A stretch of DNA of 64,000 nt from Nostoc sp. T09 (GCF_002154695.1 NZ_MTAV01000034.1:1-64000); one strand, 5' to 3'; counted from the first letter of the stretch, positions 35,112 to 45,194 are shown. Program-made: numbers and translations. The notes: generated by a model not told the origin, from the sequence alone.

Positions 35112-36059
35112 CTAACCTCGCACTTTTCGCAGTGCTTTAAATCCTTTACTACGCAACCTACTTGGTAATAACGACAACCCTAACCCAGTCCAGGCTTTAG
35201 TATTGGAAAAAGACTTACCAGCTAAAACTAGTTCTCTACCAGTTTGCATTTCACCTTTTTCAATTAAACGCAAACCTAATATTAACTGAGCTTCAGTAAG
35301 CCGAGTTTTTCTGATTGTCTCTAATTTTTCAGACTCAAACTTATAACTTTCTAAATACCGAATCTTATCAAATAAATAAGGAATAGCTCGATTAATGCCT
35401 TGCTGTTCTGCATGACAGCGATATTCCATCAATAATTCTGGCAGATAATAACCTTTTTTTCCAGCCAAAGCTAACCGTACAAATAAATCATTATCTTCAC
35501 AATTTTGCATATTGGGAAGCATAAATCCTAATTCTTGCAATGTCTGACGCCGAAATAATGTTGCGCCAACTTGGAAGCTTTGGTAAATAAAAACAACCTC
35601 TAGTAAATTCTCGACAACACCAGCAGATAATTTTTTCCTACCCCAACGACGAGAATTTTCCTGCGTTACCTTATCATCTCGGACATTATCAATATCAATG
35701 ATCCAATGATCAGTGCCCACAAAATCTATGCTAGAGTCTTGCTCAAGAATGGCAACAGTACGTGCTAGAAAATCAGGCGTAAGTCGATCATCGTCATCAA
35801 ATTTTATAAAATATTTGCCACTAGCTGCATTAAAGCCAGAGCGCATATTATTACTTTTACCAATATTTTGCTGATGACGTATATACTGAATGCGGTTATC
35901 TGTGTACTGTGACATCAATTCAGGCGTACCATCGCTAGAACCGTCATCACAAATAATTAATTCAAAGTCCTGGTAACTCTGCTTGATTACGCTCTCAATA
36001 GCGTAAGGTAATAGATTAACTCTATTAAAGGTAGGAATACAAACACTAACTTTAGCCAC
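35112..36059 (-). CDS. Family 2 glycosyltransferase
   Basis: A 315-residue GT-A enzyme transferring a sugar from a nucleotide donor, probably in surface polysaccharide or glycoprotein synthesis. Motifs: VSVCIPTFNR at the start, DDGSSDGT near residue 38, the metal-binding DDDD at about 92-95 (FIKFDDDDRL) and a later NCEDNDLFVRLA acceptor/base region. There is no membrane helix, so it is cytosolic. It is divergent from the GT4 gene, 551 bases away; both may serve one polysaccharide pathway. Donor and acceptor are unknown. Confidence 0.92.
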   Translation of the reverse strand: MAKVSVCIPTFNRVNLLPYAIESVIKQSYQDFELIICDDGSSDGTPELMSQYTDNRIQYIRHQQNIGKSNNMRSGFNAASGKYFIKFDDDDRLTPDFLARTVAILEQDSSIDFVGTDHWIIDIDNVRDDKVTQENSRRWGRKKLSAGVVENLLEVVFIYQSFQVGATLFRRQTLQELGFMLPNMQNCEDNDLFVRLALAGKKGYYLPELLMEYRCHAEQQGINRAIPYLFDKIRYLESYKFESEKLETIRKTRLTEAQLILGLRLIEKGEMQTGRELVLAGKSFSNTKAWTGLGLSLLPSRLRSKGFKALRKVRG

Positions 36060-36610
36060 AATGATAATAAGTATTGTTTAATTAGAAGTAATTACACGAA
36101 TCAATAAGTTTAGTCTATTTAATATGATTTGTATCTTAACACGCGAATGTAATATTTTACCCTAAGAATATCTCTCAAGTGGAAAAACACTTAGTAAAGT
36201 CCATAAAATAACTTGTAACCCAGGATTGCTAACATACCTTGGTAAGTATATTTAATTAACAAGACTCATTAGATTTATATATTGCCATAAAATTTTCCGT
36301 ATATACAACACTTTCAATGGTGATATACAGTAAATTCATCATATTGCTAGGCAATCGGGAATTAGCTTTTTATGATCTTTAATTTACTAAAGTTTCACAA
36401 AAAATATAGCAATCCTATTTCATTTGTGGAAAAACAAAGTACATTTATTCCCTGTTCCCTGTTCCCTGTTCCCTGCCTCAAGGAGTAATTTCACAACTCC
36501 TACACGGATTGCTATATCTAAGGGATATTCATGATGACAATCAGCAATGATTGAGGTCATTGTATATATATATGATTATGTTTCTTAGTGTTATTACAGA
36601 CATTAGTTAG
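36060..36610. other. Divergent intergenic region between glycosyltransferase genes
   Basis: About 550 AT-rich bases containing one MITE-like element (36405-36516). No gene was seen. Promoters for both glycosyltransferase genes must lie here. Confidence 0.6.
36405..36516. repeat. 112-bp MITE-like element with 11-bp inverted ends
   Basis: The ends are TATAGCAATCC (36405-36415) and GGATTGCTATA (36506-36516), exact inverted repeats; the similarity extends inward imperfectly. The interior carries four TTCCCTG heptamers in tandem (about 36449-36475). It has no coding frame. Confidence 0.8.
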
Positions 36611-37825
36611 ATGAATATCCTAATGCTATCTTCTACGTTTCCCTATCCACCAACGCGGGGGGGAACCCAAGTCAGGACATTTAATTTACTCAAGTATCTG
36701 AGTCAAGGCCATAGTATTACTCTTGTAACTCAACGCGATCGCTCTGTCACAGATGCAGAAATAGCAGGATTAGAAGATTGTGTGGATCGTCTAGTGGTTT
36801 TTGAACGTCCCCCAGAACCGGGAACATCCGCAGGGATACTAAAGAAAGTCCAGCGCTTTAGCTCATTTTTGCAACAGGGGACACCGCCGAGTGTACTCAA
36901 CCGCTACTCAATTGAAATGCAAGAGTGGATTGATAACGTTGTACAAGCAGGAAAATATGATGTTATTACTTGCGAACATAGCGTCAATGAGATTTATGTG
37001 CGATCGCATTTTCAAAAAGAGCTAAGAACTGTAGTCAATATTCATAGTTCTCTCTACGGTAGCTGTCATAACCAACTCGCAACTGGGATTTCCGAAAATA
37101 CATTGAGGGATAAAATTAATCTGCCACTTTTACGTCGTTACGAACAAAGCTACTGCTCTAAGTTTTCCGCCCTTGTGGTGACTACAGAAGAAGACAAAAT
37201 TCAATTGCAAGAATTAAACCCTAATAGTGAAATTACAGTTATTCCTAATGGGGTTGATTTAGTTTCCTTTCCTTATAGAATCGCCGATCCAGGAGGACAT
37301 CGCTTAATTTTTATCGGTGCAATGGATAATTTAGCAAATATTGATGCGGTGTGCTTCTTCAGCCAAGAAGTATTACCAGAAATCCAGAAACATTACCCCG
37401 ATACAACTTTTGAGATTGTTGGTGCTCATCCTACACCAGAGGTTTTAGCACTGAAAAAACAACCAGGAATTACCGTGACTGGGCGTGTACCCTCAATGGT
37501 GGAATATTTACATAAATCAACCGTCTGCATCGTGCCAATGCGGACGGGTTTTGGGATTAAAAATAAAACTTTAGAAGCAATGGCAGCTGGGGTGCCAATA
37601 GTAGCAAGCGATCGCGGTTTAGAAGGACTAGCGGTAGATGGTGCTGGTACACCTCTACGAGCGCTAAGAGCAAATGTACCAGCCGAGTATATCACAGCTA
37701 TTATTCAACTATTCGATCATCCGCAACTACGATATGAATTGTCTTGCTCTGGCAGACAACTGGTAGAAACAGAATTTACCTGGGAAATTGCTGGTCAACA
37801 CTATGAACAAGTATGTTGTGGGTAG
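36611..37825 (+). CDS. Family 4 (GT-B) glycosyltransferase
   Basis: A 404-residue retaining glycosyltransferase. The N-terminal domain starts MNILMLSSTFPYPPTRGGTQ with the GGT acceptor loop. The C-terminal domain has VIPNGVDL, IFIGAMDNLANIDAV, ITVTGRV and the EX7E-type donor site GFGIKNKTLEAMAAGVPIVA. It is typical of sugar transferases in exopolysaccharide assembly. Length and motifs are complete. Neighbours are the divergent GT2 gene and a secreted small protein. Donor unknown. Confidence 0.93.
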   Translation: MNILMLSSTFPYPPTRGGTQVRTFNLLKYLSQGHSITLVTQRDRSVTDAEIAGLEDCVDRLVVFERPPEPGTSAGILKKVQRFSSFLQQGTPPSVLNRYSIEMQEWIDNVVQAGKYDVITCEHSVNEIYVRSHFQKELRTVVNIHSSLYGSCHNQLATGISENTLRDKINLPLLRRYEQSYCSKFSALVVTTEEDKIQLQELNPNSEITVIPNGVDLVSFPYRIADPGGHRLIFIGAMDNLANIDAVCFFSQEVLPEIQKHYPDTTFEIVGAHPTPEVLALKKQPGITVTGRVPSMVEYLHKSTVCIVPMRTGFGIKNKTLEAMAAGVPIVASDRGLEGLAVDGAGTPLRALRANVPAEYITAIIQLFDHPQLRYELSCSGRQLVETEFTWEIAGQHYEQVCCG

Positions 37826-37910
37826 CGCTCATAAGGACAAGATGAAGTGTGAAGTATAAACTTTAAACCTTCATTATTCATCATTTTTCACTTGCTCATT
37901 CATAATCTAA

Positions 37911-38243
37911 TTACTGTTGCATCGAAGGTACAGCAAAAATTCGGCTGGATATTGGAACACGTAAATTAGAAGTTTTAGCTGTTGTAGTTAGAGCAGCAGT
38001 GGTAGAGGAAGTATTAGAATTTTCAGACAAGATATCTGCTTTGTTATTTGTAGAACTCTTCAAATCACTTGGTTGAGATGGCACGGTTTTATCTATGCCA
38101 GTAGCTAGCTCTGAAGATATAGGGCTAATATTCTGACCATTGCTGTTATTTGATTCTGGCTGGCTTTGTGCTTGACATGGAGTTAAAATGAAAGCAGAAG
38201 TTGATGCTAAAAGTAGGGCTATCAGGTGGCAAGATTGATGCAT
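37911..38243 (-). CDS. Small secreted Ser/Thr/Asn-rich protein, hypothetical
   Basis: A 110-residue protein with an N-terminal signal peptide (LIALLLASTSAFILTPC, likely cleavage after AQA near residue 26). The rest is low-complexity, rich in Ser, Thr and Asn, ending RVPISSRIFAVPSMQQ. No domain is recognised. The start context is weak. It is convergent with the GT4 gene. The signal peptide is the main reason to believe it is real. Confidence 0.5.
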   Translation of the reverse strand: MHQSCHLIALLLASTSAFILTPCQAQSQPESNNSNGQNISPISSELATGIDKTVPSQPSDLKSSTNNKADILSENSNTSSTTAALTTTAKTSNLRVPISSRIFAVPSMQQ

Positions 38244-39302
38244 TTGTTTAAATGACGCGATAAAAAATTAAGGATTGAAAAGTAGAATCACACTTCCTAA
38301 AAGAGCCAACTTATCTGGGCAGCAATTGTAAATTGATAAAAATACATACGAAAATGCCAGGAAAATTGTTATTCCTGATTTTCATGTTTTTTATTGATTT
38401 GGTTTAAAAATTGCTGCGCTCAAAAATCAAACATGAGATTAAATCTCTCAAATTCATTAACAACTAGGCTATAAAGCAGTAATTGCTGAGTTGTTAATTG
38501 AAGAGCAACTTTGTAAATGACAACACCCGTTGGTCACATATAGTGTTTTGTCAGTTAGGCTGGTGTAACTGTAGATAATATACTTGTATAGTCACTTTAT
38601 ATAAAAGAGAAATTTTACTGATTTTTATCTTTGTAAGTATTTAGTTAGAATGACCAACAAATTTATATATTTAATGAAGTAAAGAAGAAAATATATAAGT
38701 TTTTGAATAAGAAATTCTCCAACAAGCGTTGGAAAATATTATTCGCTACGATAGAAACTAAGTTTGCTAGCACTGACTATAGTAAAAAAAGCCAAAAAAA
38801 TGTATGTAAAATTTTCATCTACAATCTTCAAACAATTGTAAAAAGTTCAGTATTTTCGCCGCTTTAGCCTCACTAGAAATTATGGATTTACCACTAATCT
38901 AAATTAGATATTTAAAACTCTGTAAGCAAATGTTTATAAAGAAGTGTAAAGAGTTGGAATGCTGTGAGCGCATCATTGGCAGCATGGTTTATTTAATGTT
39001 GAAACACCTCAGAACACCTCAATTTGGAGGTTCATAATCGTTTACAAACAACCTCTAAGATGTTGCCATAGTAAAGGTAAAGGTAATCCTAACTTTAAAC
39101 TTATTGCTCTTGGTGGTGCTTAAGTAAATACTTGAGCTTTTTCTTCATATACAGCAAATTTCAAGTTAGTGAAGTAGAGATCCTAAGCCTCAAACCCTAG
39201 CATAAAGACTGTTTTACTTCTGAATTCTGAATTCTAACTCTTGAATTCTGCTGTATTTTAGAGTGGGTGGTCAATAGCGATCGCATTTATCAAATCTGGA
39301 GA
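38244..39302. other. Long AT-rich intergenic region
   Basis: About 1.06 kb with stops in all frames. It contains one copy of the 21682-element end motif near 39048-39060, a TTTCAAGTTAGTGAAGTAGA segment, and copy B of the window-start repeat (39187-39256). Nothing else was recognised. Confidence 0.6.
39187..39256. repeat. Dispersed intergenic repeat, copy B
   Basis: A near-identical partner of bases 1-70 (GCCTCAAACC, CATAAAGACTGTTTTACTTC and the doubled GAATTCT core are shared). It lies downstream of the deoR-type gene. Confidence 0.8.
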
Positions 39303-40067
39303 TTATTCGTACTCGTCACGGATAATGGTCAAACCTAAAGCTTTGTAAGCAGACAGCATTTGGTTAGATACTGTCGGTGCAGTTACAAGGTAAGTCAGTG
39401 CATGAATCGATTCGACTACATAGGGAGCAGCTGTGTCTAATTTTTCTGTTGTCACTAATCCTACTACCTCAGCCGATCCAGCAATCATCGCTCGTTTAAC
39501 ATGAGCTTCGTCCAAGTTCGGTACACTAATCCCCACCTCCGGATGCAAACTACACACCCCTAACATGCACAAATCTGCACGAATCATCCGTAATGACTCA
39601 ATTGTGACAGTACCGACATTCACTAAAGCTTTTTTATAGAGTTTGCCACCTAACATCACAACTTCTATATGAGGATGTTCGGCTAATGCGATCGCAATTG
39701 GCGGACTATTAGTCACGACTGTAGCTTGCAAATCTAGAGGCAAATGACGGGTTACTTGTAGAGTTGTCGTTCCTCCATCTAATATTACTACCTGTCCTGG
39801 ACAGACTAATTTTGCGGCTGTGCGCGCGATCGCGTCCTTTTCTTTTGGTGCTTGCTTTTGGCGATCGGCATAACTCGCGGTAGCTGGCGAAGTCAGCAGT
39901 GCGCCACCATGCACGCGTTGCAATAGTCCTGCTTCTGCTAGTTCTCGCAAGTCCCGACGAATCGTATCCTCGGAAACCTTAAGCACAGCGCTGAGTTCCG
40001 TTGACAGTACCTTTTTATCACGACGCAGAATTTCCAAAATGAATTGTCGGCGTTCCGCAGTTAACAT
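39303..40067 (-). CDS. DeoR-family transcriptional regulator
   Basis: A 254-residue repressor-type regulator. The N-terminal winged helix-turn-helix covers residues 4-58 (RRQFILEILRRD, then LKVSEDTIRRDLRELAEAGL and the RVHGGA signature). The C-terminal sugar-phosphate-binding domain contains VILDGGTTT, VTNSPPIA and MLGGKLYKK. DeoR regulators respond to phosphorylated sugars. It is divergent from the transketolase-like gene across a 413-base region, so that gene is the likeliest target, together with itself. Length and motifs are normal. Confidence 0.94.
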   Translation of the reverse strand: MLTAERRQFILEILRRDKKVLSTELSAVLKVSEDTIRRDLRELAEAGLLQRVHGGALLTSPATASYADRQKQAPKEKDAIARTAAKLVCPGQVVILDGGTTTLQVTRHLPLDLQATVVTNSPPIAIALAEHPHIEVVMLGGKLYKKALVNVGTVTIESLRMIRADLCMLGVCSLHPEVGISVPNLDEAHVKRAMIAGSAEVVGLVTTEKLDTAAPYVVESIHALTYLVTAPTVSNQMLSAYKALGLTIIRDEYE

Positions 40068-40480
40068 AATTATTTTTCCTGAAATTGCGTTTTTGGGCTT
40101 GAAACTGCACGTTTGTGAGTTTATACTTATTACATCAGATTCAATTTAGTAGATTACAAGAAATAGACCTAATCCCCAATCTTTTACTTACAAGGAAAAG
40201 GGATCAATTAGCCTATCTATTTTCTGGTCAATTCACTTAAAAATAGCGGTAATGTGCAGTTTTTTGTACGTTTATCCGTAACTTCAATTGAATTCAAGCA
40301 CATTCAGGCACAGTTAAATGTATTAATTTTGGCACTTGCGCGCGTGTCAGCTTAAGCCACATGGTTCAATAATGGTTCCTAGTGGGCTGCTTTTGCTTGG
40401 GAAACAATTGGATATTTATTTTTCGTGATTTGCTCATGCGGTTGGTCTGTCCAAATTAGTCCCTATTTCAGAAATAAGCC
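40068..40480. promoter_or_regulatory. Divergent promoter region of deoR-type and transketolase-like genes
   Basis: 413 bases. AAACTGCAC (40102-40110) and its inverse GTGCAGTTT (40254-40262) are 9-bp inverted repeats 143 bases apart, each near a GTTTRT-like tail (CACGTTTGTG; GTACGTTTAT). One lies close to each gene's start side. They could be paired operators for the DeoR-type protein acting by looping; this is inference. No coding frame was seen. Confidence 0.4.
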
Positions 40481-42400
40481 ATGACTATTGCTAAAACCCA
40501 ATTTCCTATTGATCTCGGTGCTTATAAATATTTGGCATTGAATCCAGCGAATGCCACACTGACGGCGGAACAGCGACAAACACTCAAAGCAAACATTCAA
40601 CTCTGCCGGGATGCAATCGTCTTTTTTACAGCAACAGGTGCGGCTAGAGGAGTAGGTGGTCATACTGGCGGGCCATACGATACAGTCCCAGAGGTAACGA
40701 TCCTTGATGCTTTCTTCCGGGGAGCATCAGAGCAATTTGTACCAATTTTCTTTGATGAAGCTGGACATCGGGTTGCAACCCAATATTTGATGGCAACGCT
40801 GCACGGTGAATTACCAGCAGAGCAACTCCTACGCTATCGGGAGGCAAATTCCCATTTACCAGGACATCCAGAATTAGGACTGACTCCAGGTGTGAAATTT
40901 AGTTCTGGACGACTGGGACATGTATGGCCCTACGTCAATGGTGTAGCAATGGCTAATCCTGGCAAAGTGGTTTTCTGCCTGGGTTCTGATGGCTCTCAGC
41001 AAGAAGGTAACGATGCGGAAGCTGCCCGTTTAGCTATTGCCCAGCATCTCAACGTCAAGCTAATTATTGATGATAATGATGTAACGATCGCCGGACATCC
41101 TTCTAAATATTTACCTGGTTTCACCGTCGCCAAAACCCTAGAAGGTCACGGGTTGAAGGTGCTGCAAGGAGACGGGGAAGATTTGGATGATTTATACCGC
41201 CGCCTGTGCGAAGCCGTGAATACACCCGGCGCGATCGCTGTGATCAACAAACGCCCCATGTGCCCCGGTATTGAAGGCTTAGAAGGTTCAACTCACGGTC
41301 ATGATGTGATTTCCGTAGATTTGGCAATTAAATATCTCGAATCTCGCGGACAAACTGCGGCTGTTGAATACCTGAAGAGCATCCAGAAACCCAAGCAAAC
41401 CTATACATTTCTGGGTTCCAGCGACAAATGGGGAGCTAACCGCAATGTTTTTGGTGAAGCTGTAGTAGGTGTCCTCAGTCGCATGAGTGAAACAGAACGC
41501 AAAGAAAAAGTCTTGGTTATTGATAGCGATTTAGAAGGCTCCTGCGGTCTGAAGAAAATCCATGATACATACCCCGAAGTCTTTATTCCCTCTGGCATTA
41601 TGGAACGGGGTAACTTCTCGGCTGCGGCTGGATTTGGGATGACCCAGGGCAAGCAAGGTATTTTTGCCACTTTCAGCGCCTTTCTGGAAATGTGCATTTC
41701 CGAAATCACGATGGCGCGGTTGAATTACTCCAACGTTCTGTGTCACTTTTCTCACGCAGGTATTGATGACATGGCAGATAACACCTGTCATTTCGGTTTA
41801 AATAATATGTTTGCCGATAATGGCTTGGATGATGGCTATGAAACAAGGCTGTACTTCCCCGCAGATGTCAACCAAATGACAGCCTGTGTAGAAACTGTGT
41901 TCTCTGAACCTGGATTGCGGTTTATTTTCTCCACCCGTTCCAAAGTGCCTAATATTTTGAATAGTAACGGTAATGACTTCTTTAGCAATGGTTACAAATT
42001 TGTCCCTGGTAAAGATGAAGTTATCCGGGAAGGAACACAAGGCTACATCGTGAGTTTTGGTGATGCTTTATACCGTTCTCTTGATGCGGTAGAACGTCTG
42101 AAGCAGGAAGGATTAGATGTAGGTTTGATTAACAAGCCGACTTTGAATGTAGTTGATGAAGAAGCGATCGCCAAAATCGGGAAAGCACCTTTTGTTCTGG
42201 TTGTAGAAGCCTTCAACCGCCGGACTGGCCTAGGTAGCCGTTTCGGTTCTTGGTTGTTAGAGCGCGGATTGACTCCTAAATATGCTTATCTTGGCACTCA
42301 TCAAGAAGGTTGTGGTGGTCTATGGGAACAGTACCCACATCAAGGAATCGATCCAGTAAGCATTATCAACAAGGTAAAGGAGCTAGTCGGGACAAAGTAA
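40481..42400 (+). CDS. Transketolase-like thiamine-diphosphate enzyme
   Basis: A 639-residue protein with the full transketolase layout: N-terminal ThDP-binding motif GSDGSQQEGN...IIDDNDVT near residues 168-205, GHVWPYVNG, then a pyrimidine domain with E-containing IMERGNFSAAAG and a C-terminal domain (VLVVEAFNRR). Transketolase moves two-carbon units between sugar phosphates in the pentose phosphate and Calvin cycles. The sequence differs noticeably from the housekeeping type (for example ARGVGGHTGGPYDTVPE), so it may be a paralogue with another donor specificity. The divergent DeoR-type gene suggests sugar-phosphate control. Confidence 0.88.
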   Translation: MTIAKTQFPIDLGAYKYLALNPANATLTAEQRQTLKANIQLCRDAIVFFTATGAARGVGGHTGGPYDTVPEVTILDAFFRGASEQFVPIFFDEAGHRVATQYLMATLHGELPAEQLLRYREANSHLPGHPELGLTPGVKFSSGRLGHVWPYVNGVAMANPGKVVFCLGSDGSQQEGNDAEAARLAIAQHLNVKLIIDDNDVTIAGHPSKYLPGFTVAKTLEGHGLKVLQGDGEDLDDLYRRLCEAVNTPGAIAVINKRPMCPGIEGLEGSTHGHDVISVDLAIKYLESRGQTAAVEYLKSIQKPKQTYTFLGSSDKWGANRNVFGEAVVGVLSRMSETERKEKVLVIDSDLEGSCGLKKIHDTYPEVFIPSGIMERGNFSAAAGFGMTQGKQGIFATFSAFLEMCISEITMARLNYSNVLCHFSHAGIDDMADNTCHFGLNNMFADNGLDDGYETRLYFPADVNQMTACVETVFSEPGLRFIFSTRSKVPNILNSNGNDFFSNGYKFVPGKDEVIREGTQGYIVSFGDALYRSLDAVERLKQEGLDVGLINKPTLNVVDEEAIAKIGKAPFVLVVEAFNRRTGLGSRFGSWLLERGLTPKYAYLGTHQEGCGGLWEQYPHQGIDPVSIINKVKELVGTK

Positions 42401-42795
42401 TCGTTGGGTTGAATCACACTTAACTTAAGCGATCGCGAAATCACAGAGCATAGGCTAAGAAAGTCTCCAAGACCTGACTATAAACAGATAGCAGACTTGG
42501 AGATCTGACTGAATTTGCATCTGAGACTATCTGCAAGTGCAGACATCTCTATGCACTGATGCTTGCCAAAAGTAGCGATCGCATTGAGGTTTCTTACACC
42601 ATCACTCTTGTTAAACAGTGCATCCACATTTGCTGTCATCCCACGCAAGAATAAGGGTTTGGAAATTCGATTTGAGAGCGATCGCTATTTAGAGAAAAAT
42701 CTTTTTAATGACAAGGCTTCTAGCCTGCGGGCGTTTAAAAATATAAGTATTGGCAGCAAAATTAGAGTGTTGTAGCACAGGACGATAAGACACTT
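42401..42795. other. Intergenic region with a hairpin
   Basis: About 395 bases. TCTCCAAG (42464-42471) and CTTGGAGA (42496-42503) form an 8-bp stem that may end the transketolase transcript, without a T tract. A 70-codon open frame at 42563-42775 has two HIP1-like sites and no support as a gene. Confidence 0.5.
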
Positions 42796-43332
42796 ATGTA
42801 CCTATTTATAGAAAACCTGCTCTTTTTTATAGTAGCTACATTTTTTACTGTGGTTGTGGGCTGGCTATGGAGGAATGCCAAGCCTATGATTTTACTTAAA
42901 CCACTGCCAGGGTGGTATAAAATTTGGTTTTCTACAGTGCAAATTGGTGGAATTGTTCTACCCCTAATAGTAATGCTGTTGTGGGGTGTGGTATGGAGCT
43001 ACGGCAGTGTATTAACTGTATTGCTTTGGTATTTTATTATGCTAGGGTTACAAATTCTCTCTGAAAGCATAACACTAAGGCAGTTTCAATCAGTCACTTG
43101 GGTAATGGTTCCTTACTTATACTTGCCTTATCGCATCTGGCAGCTTTATGAAGGCTTGACACTCGTGGGTTCGGAACCTGAACTGATGTGGGTACGAAAT
43201 TTATTGCTGTTAGAAATTGTGCTCTGGACAGCCAACTATGCTTTAGATGTGTCCCAGATGCCAAGATTGTTTAATTGGCCCATCAAAGATAATTCTGAGG
43301 TTAATATTAACGCCGAAGCTGAAGTTGATTGA
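42796..43332 (+). CDS. Integral membrane protein, conserved hypothetical
   Basis: A 178-residue protein with four or five hydrophobic helices: residues 4-26, 48-66, 70-92 (SYGSVLTVLLWYFIMLGLQI), about 103-125 and 135-152. It has a short acidic C-terminal tail. Tryptophan and tyrosine residues sit at helix ends, as in inner-membrane proteins. No transporter or enzyme motif is seen and I do not recognise the family. It stands alone. Confidence 0.7.
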   Translation: MYLFIENLLFFIVATFFTVVVGWLWRNAKPMILLKPLPGWYKIWFSTVQIGGIVLPLIVMLLWGVVWSYGSVLTVLLWYFIMLGLQILSESITLRQFQSVTWVMVPYLYLPYRIWQLYEGLTLVGSEPELMWVRNLLLLEIVLWTANYALDVSQMPRLFNWPIKDNSEVNINAEAEVD

Positions 43333-43482
43333 TATACCAATTCACCGTAACTCAGCTACAGTTCAAAGGAACTAGGTATTAGTGGTTAGAAGGGAAATAA
43401 GAAAGAAACAATAACCAATGCCCATTCTCCAGTTCAAGTAAGATAGAAATATCCGCAATGGCTAGCCAAAACCTTAAAAGCC

Positions 43483-44298
43483 ATGTCAGAAACCCTAGCA
43501 GCACCAGATGTAAAATTCCCGCCTACCCAAGCGGAACTACCATATGACGACGGTATCCCGATGGAAAGCCAACGACATAAAATGCAAATGGAATTGTTAA
43601 TTGATGTCGTAGAGACTTGGCTGGAACAACGGGAAGATGGATATGCAAGTGGCAATATGTTTGTCTACTTCAGCTTGGCACAGTTAAAAAACCAAGATTT
43701 CAGAGGCCCAGATTTTTTTGCTGTATTGGGAGTCCCCAAGGGAGAACGTCGCAGTTGGGTTGTTTGGGAAGAAGGTAAAGGCCCGGACGTAGTGATTGAA
43801 TTGCTCTCTCCAGCTACCGCAGCCACAGATAAAGATGAGAAAAAGCTAATTTATCAAAATCAGATGCGTGTCCCAGAATACTTCTGGTTTGATCCCTTCA
43901 ATCCTGATGATTGGGCTGGTTTTTCTCTTGGTAGTGGAGTATATCAACCAATAGTAGCTAATGCAGAGAATAAATTGGTGAGTCAAGCATTAGGATTAGC
44001 ATTACTACGTTGGCAAGGGACTTACAAAGGTGTGAATACAACTTGGTTACGTTGGGCAACTTTGGATGGGGAGTTATTACCAACAGCAGAGGAAAAGGCA
44101 CGCCAATGGGCTGAACAGGAACGCCAACGGGCTGAACAGGAAACTCAACGAGCTGAACAGGAACGCCAACGAGCTGAACGCGCTGAATTGCAGTTGCAGC
44201 AAACAGCAAGAAATTTACTGCGATCGGGTATGACAGCAGCACAGGTAGCTCAGATCACGAGTTTGTCTGAATCGGAAATTGAAGAACTGAGTATTTAG
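43483..44298 (+). CDS. Uma2-family (DUF820) putative endonuclease
   Basis: A 271-residue protein. Residues 1-185 are the Uma2 domain, a PD-(D/E)XK-like fold very abundant in filamentous cyanobacteria. Its marks are GPDFFAVLGV, PDVVIELLSP and the DEKKLIYQNQMRVPEYFWFD run. Residues 200-240 are repeats of a heptad (ERQRAEQ) forming a highly charged coiled coil, and a short C-terminal helical unit follows (LLRSGMTAAQVAQITSLS), common in transposon-linked and Uma2 proteins. The function is not established. It overlaps the convergent hydrolase gene by 4 bases. Confidence 0.88.
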   Translation: MSETLAAPDVKFPPTQAELPYDDGIPMESQRHKMQMELLIDVVETWLEQREDGYASGNMFVYFSLAQLKNQDFRGPDFFAVLGVPKGERRSWVVWEEGKGPDVVIELLSPATAATDKDEKKLIYQNQMRVPEYFWFDPFNPDDWAGFSLGSGVYQPIVANAENKLVSQALGLALLRWQGTYKGVNTTWLRWATLDGELLPTAEEKARQWAEQERQRAEQETQRAEQERQRAERAELQLQQTARNLLRSGMTAAQVAQITSLSESEIEELSI

Positions 44299-45194
44299 GG
44301 GTTTGCGGATTTTAAATACTTTTGTAACAGAGCAATTACTACCTCTGGCATTTCTAGATGAGGTAATATTCCTGTATTGGCGATCGCATAAAAATCTTGA
44401 ATCACCCTTGGATTTAAATTTGCTAACCTTCTGCCCAATTTGATGCTAGTAAATTGTGCTTTTTCTCCCCAAAAAAACACAGTCGGAATTTTGAGTTGCT
44501 GAAGATATAAACTCAAGTCAAAGTAAAGGTCGCCCCGCAAAAATGCTAAGGCTGCAAACTTGGCATTGGGCTGTTGTGCAGAAGTTAAATAAGCTTGCAC
44601 CATTTCTCTTGAAACTTTTTCTGGTTTAGCAAACAGAAAATTTTGGAGAAAGTTACGCACTGCAAATTCATTTTCTGCACCAAGGGCATAGATTAAATTA
44701 TCCAACAATGGTGTATTGATCAGTGGCAGGGGCAATCTCCGTCCAGAACCTTGCCCAAAATCATCAAAACCAGAGGGAGAAACTAGAAACAATGCATCAA
44801 ATAAATCTGGTTGGGTAATAGCCAAGCGAATAGTGAAAGCCGCTGTCAAGGATGAAGCGACAACTGTCACAGGTTGGCGACAAGTCTTGATAATAAATTC
44901 TGCGATCGCACTCAGATAATCCCTAATTTGATAATCCCAGACTGGATGCGCAGATTCTCCCCAACCAATTAAGTCTGGGGCTAATATGCGGTAACTAGAA
45001 GCAAATGCTGGATAAACTTTAGACCATTCGTATGCAGACGCACCGCCTCCAAAGTTGTGCAGAAACACTAAAGTGGGTAAATCTTCAGTGTCAGCAATCG
45101 ACCAGGGTGCAGTCGTTTGGGTATAGTAAACCATTGCTCCCAATGAGGTATTGATGACTTTGTGCCCAAAGCCAGGAGGTTGAAACTGAAGCAT
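44295..45194 (-). CDS. Alpha/beta-fold hydrolase
   Basis: A 299-residue protein with oxyanion-region FLHNFGGGASAYEWS, then DLIGWGESAHP, the nucleophile elbow VVASSLTAAF (A-S-S-L-T instead of the usual G-x-S-x-G) and a late acid/His region (GILPHLEMPE). The fold is clear; the unusual elbow leaves open whether it is active. It lies 47 bases downstream of the HugZ-like gene on the same strand, so the two are probably co-transcribed. Substrate unknown. Confidence 0.88.
   Translation of the reverse strand: MLQFQPPGFGHKVINTSLGAMVYYTQTTAPWSIADTEDLPTLVFLHNFGGGASAYEWSKVYPAFASSYRILAPDLIGWGESAHPVWDYQIRDYLSAIAEFIIKTCRQPVTVVASSLTAAFTIRLAITQPDLFDALFLVSPSGFDDFGQGSGRRLPLPLINTPLLDNLIYALGAENEFAVRNFLQNFLFAKPEKVSREMVQAYLTSAQQPNAKFAALAFLRGDLYFDLSLYLQQLKIPTVFFWGEKAQFTSIKLGRRLANLNPRVIQDFYAIANTGILPHLEMPEVVIALLQKYLKSANP

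Noticed and set aside
42563-42775. 70-codon open frame between transketolase-like and membrane-protein genes
   Set aside because: No ribosome-binding site, no recognisable domain, and it contains repeat-like HIP1 sites.
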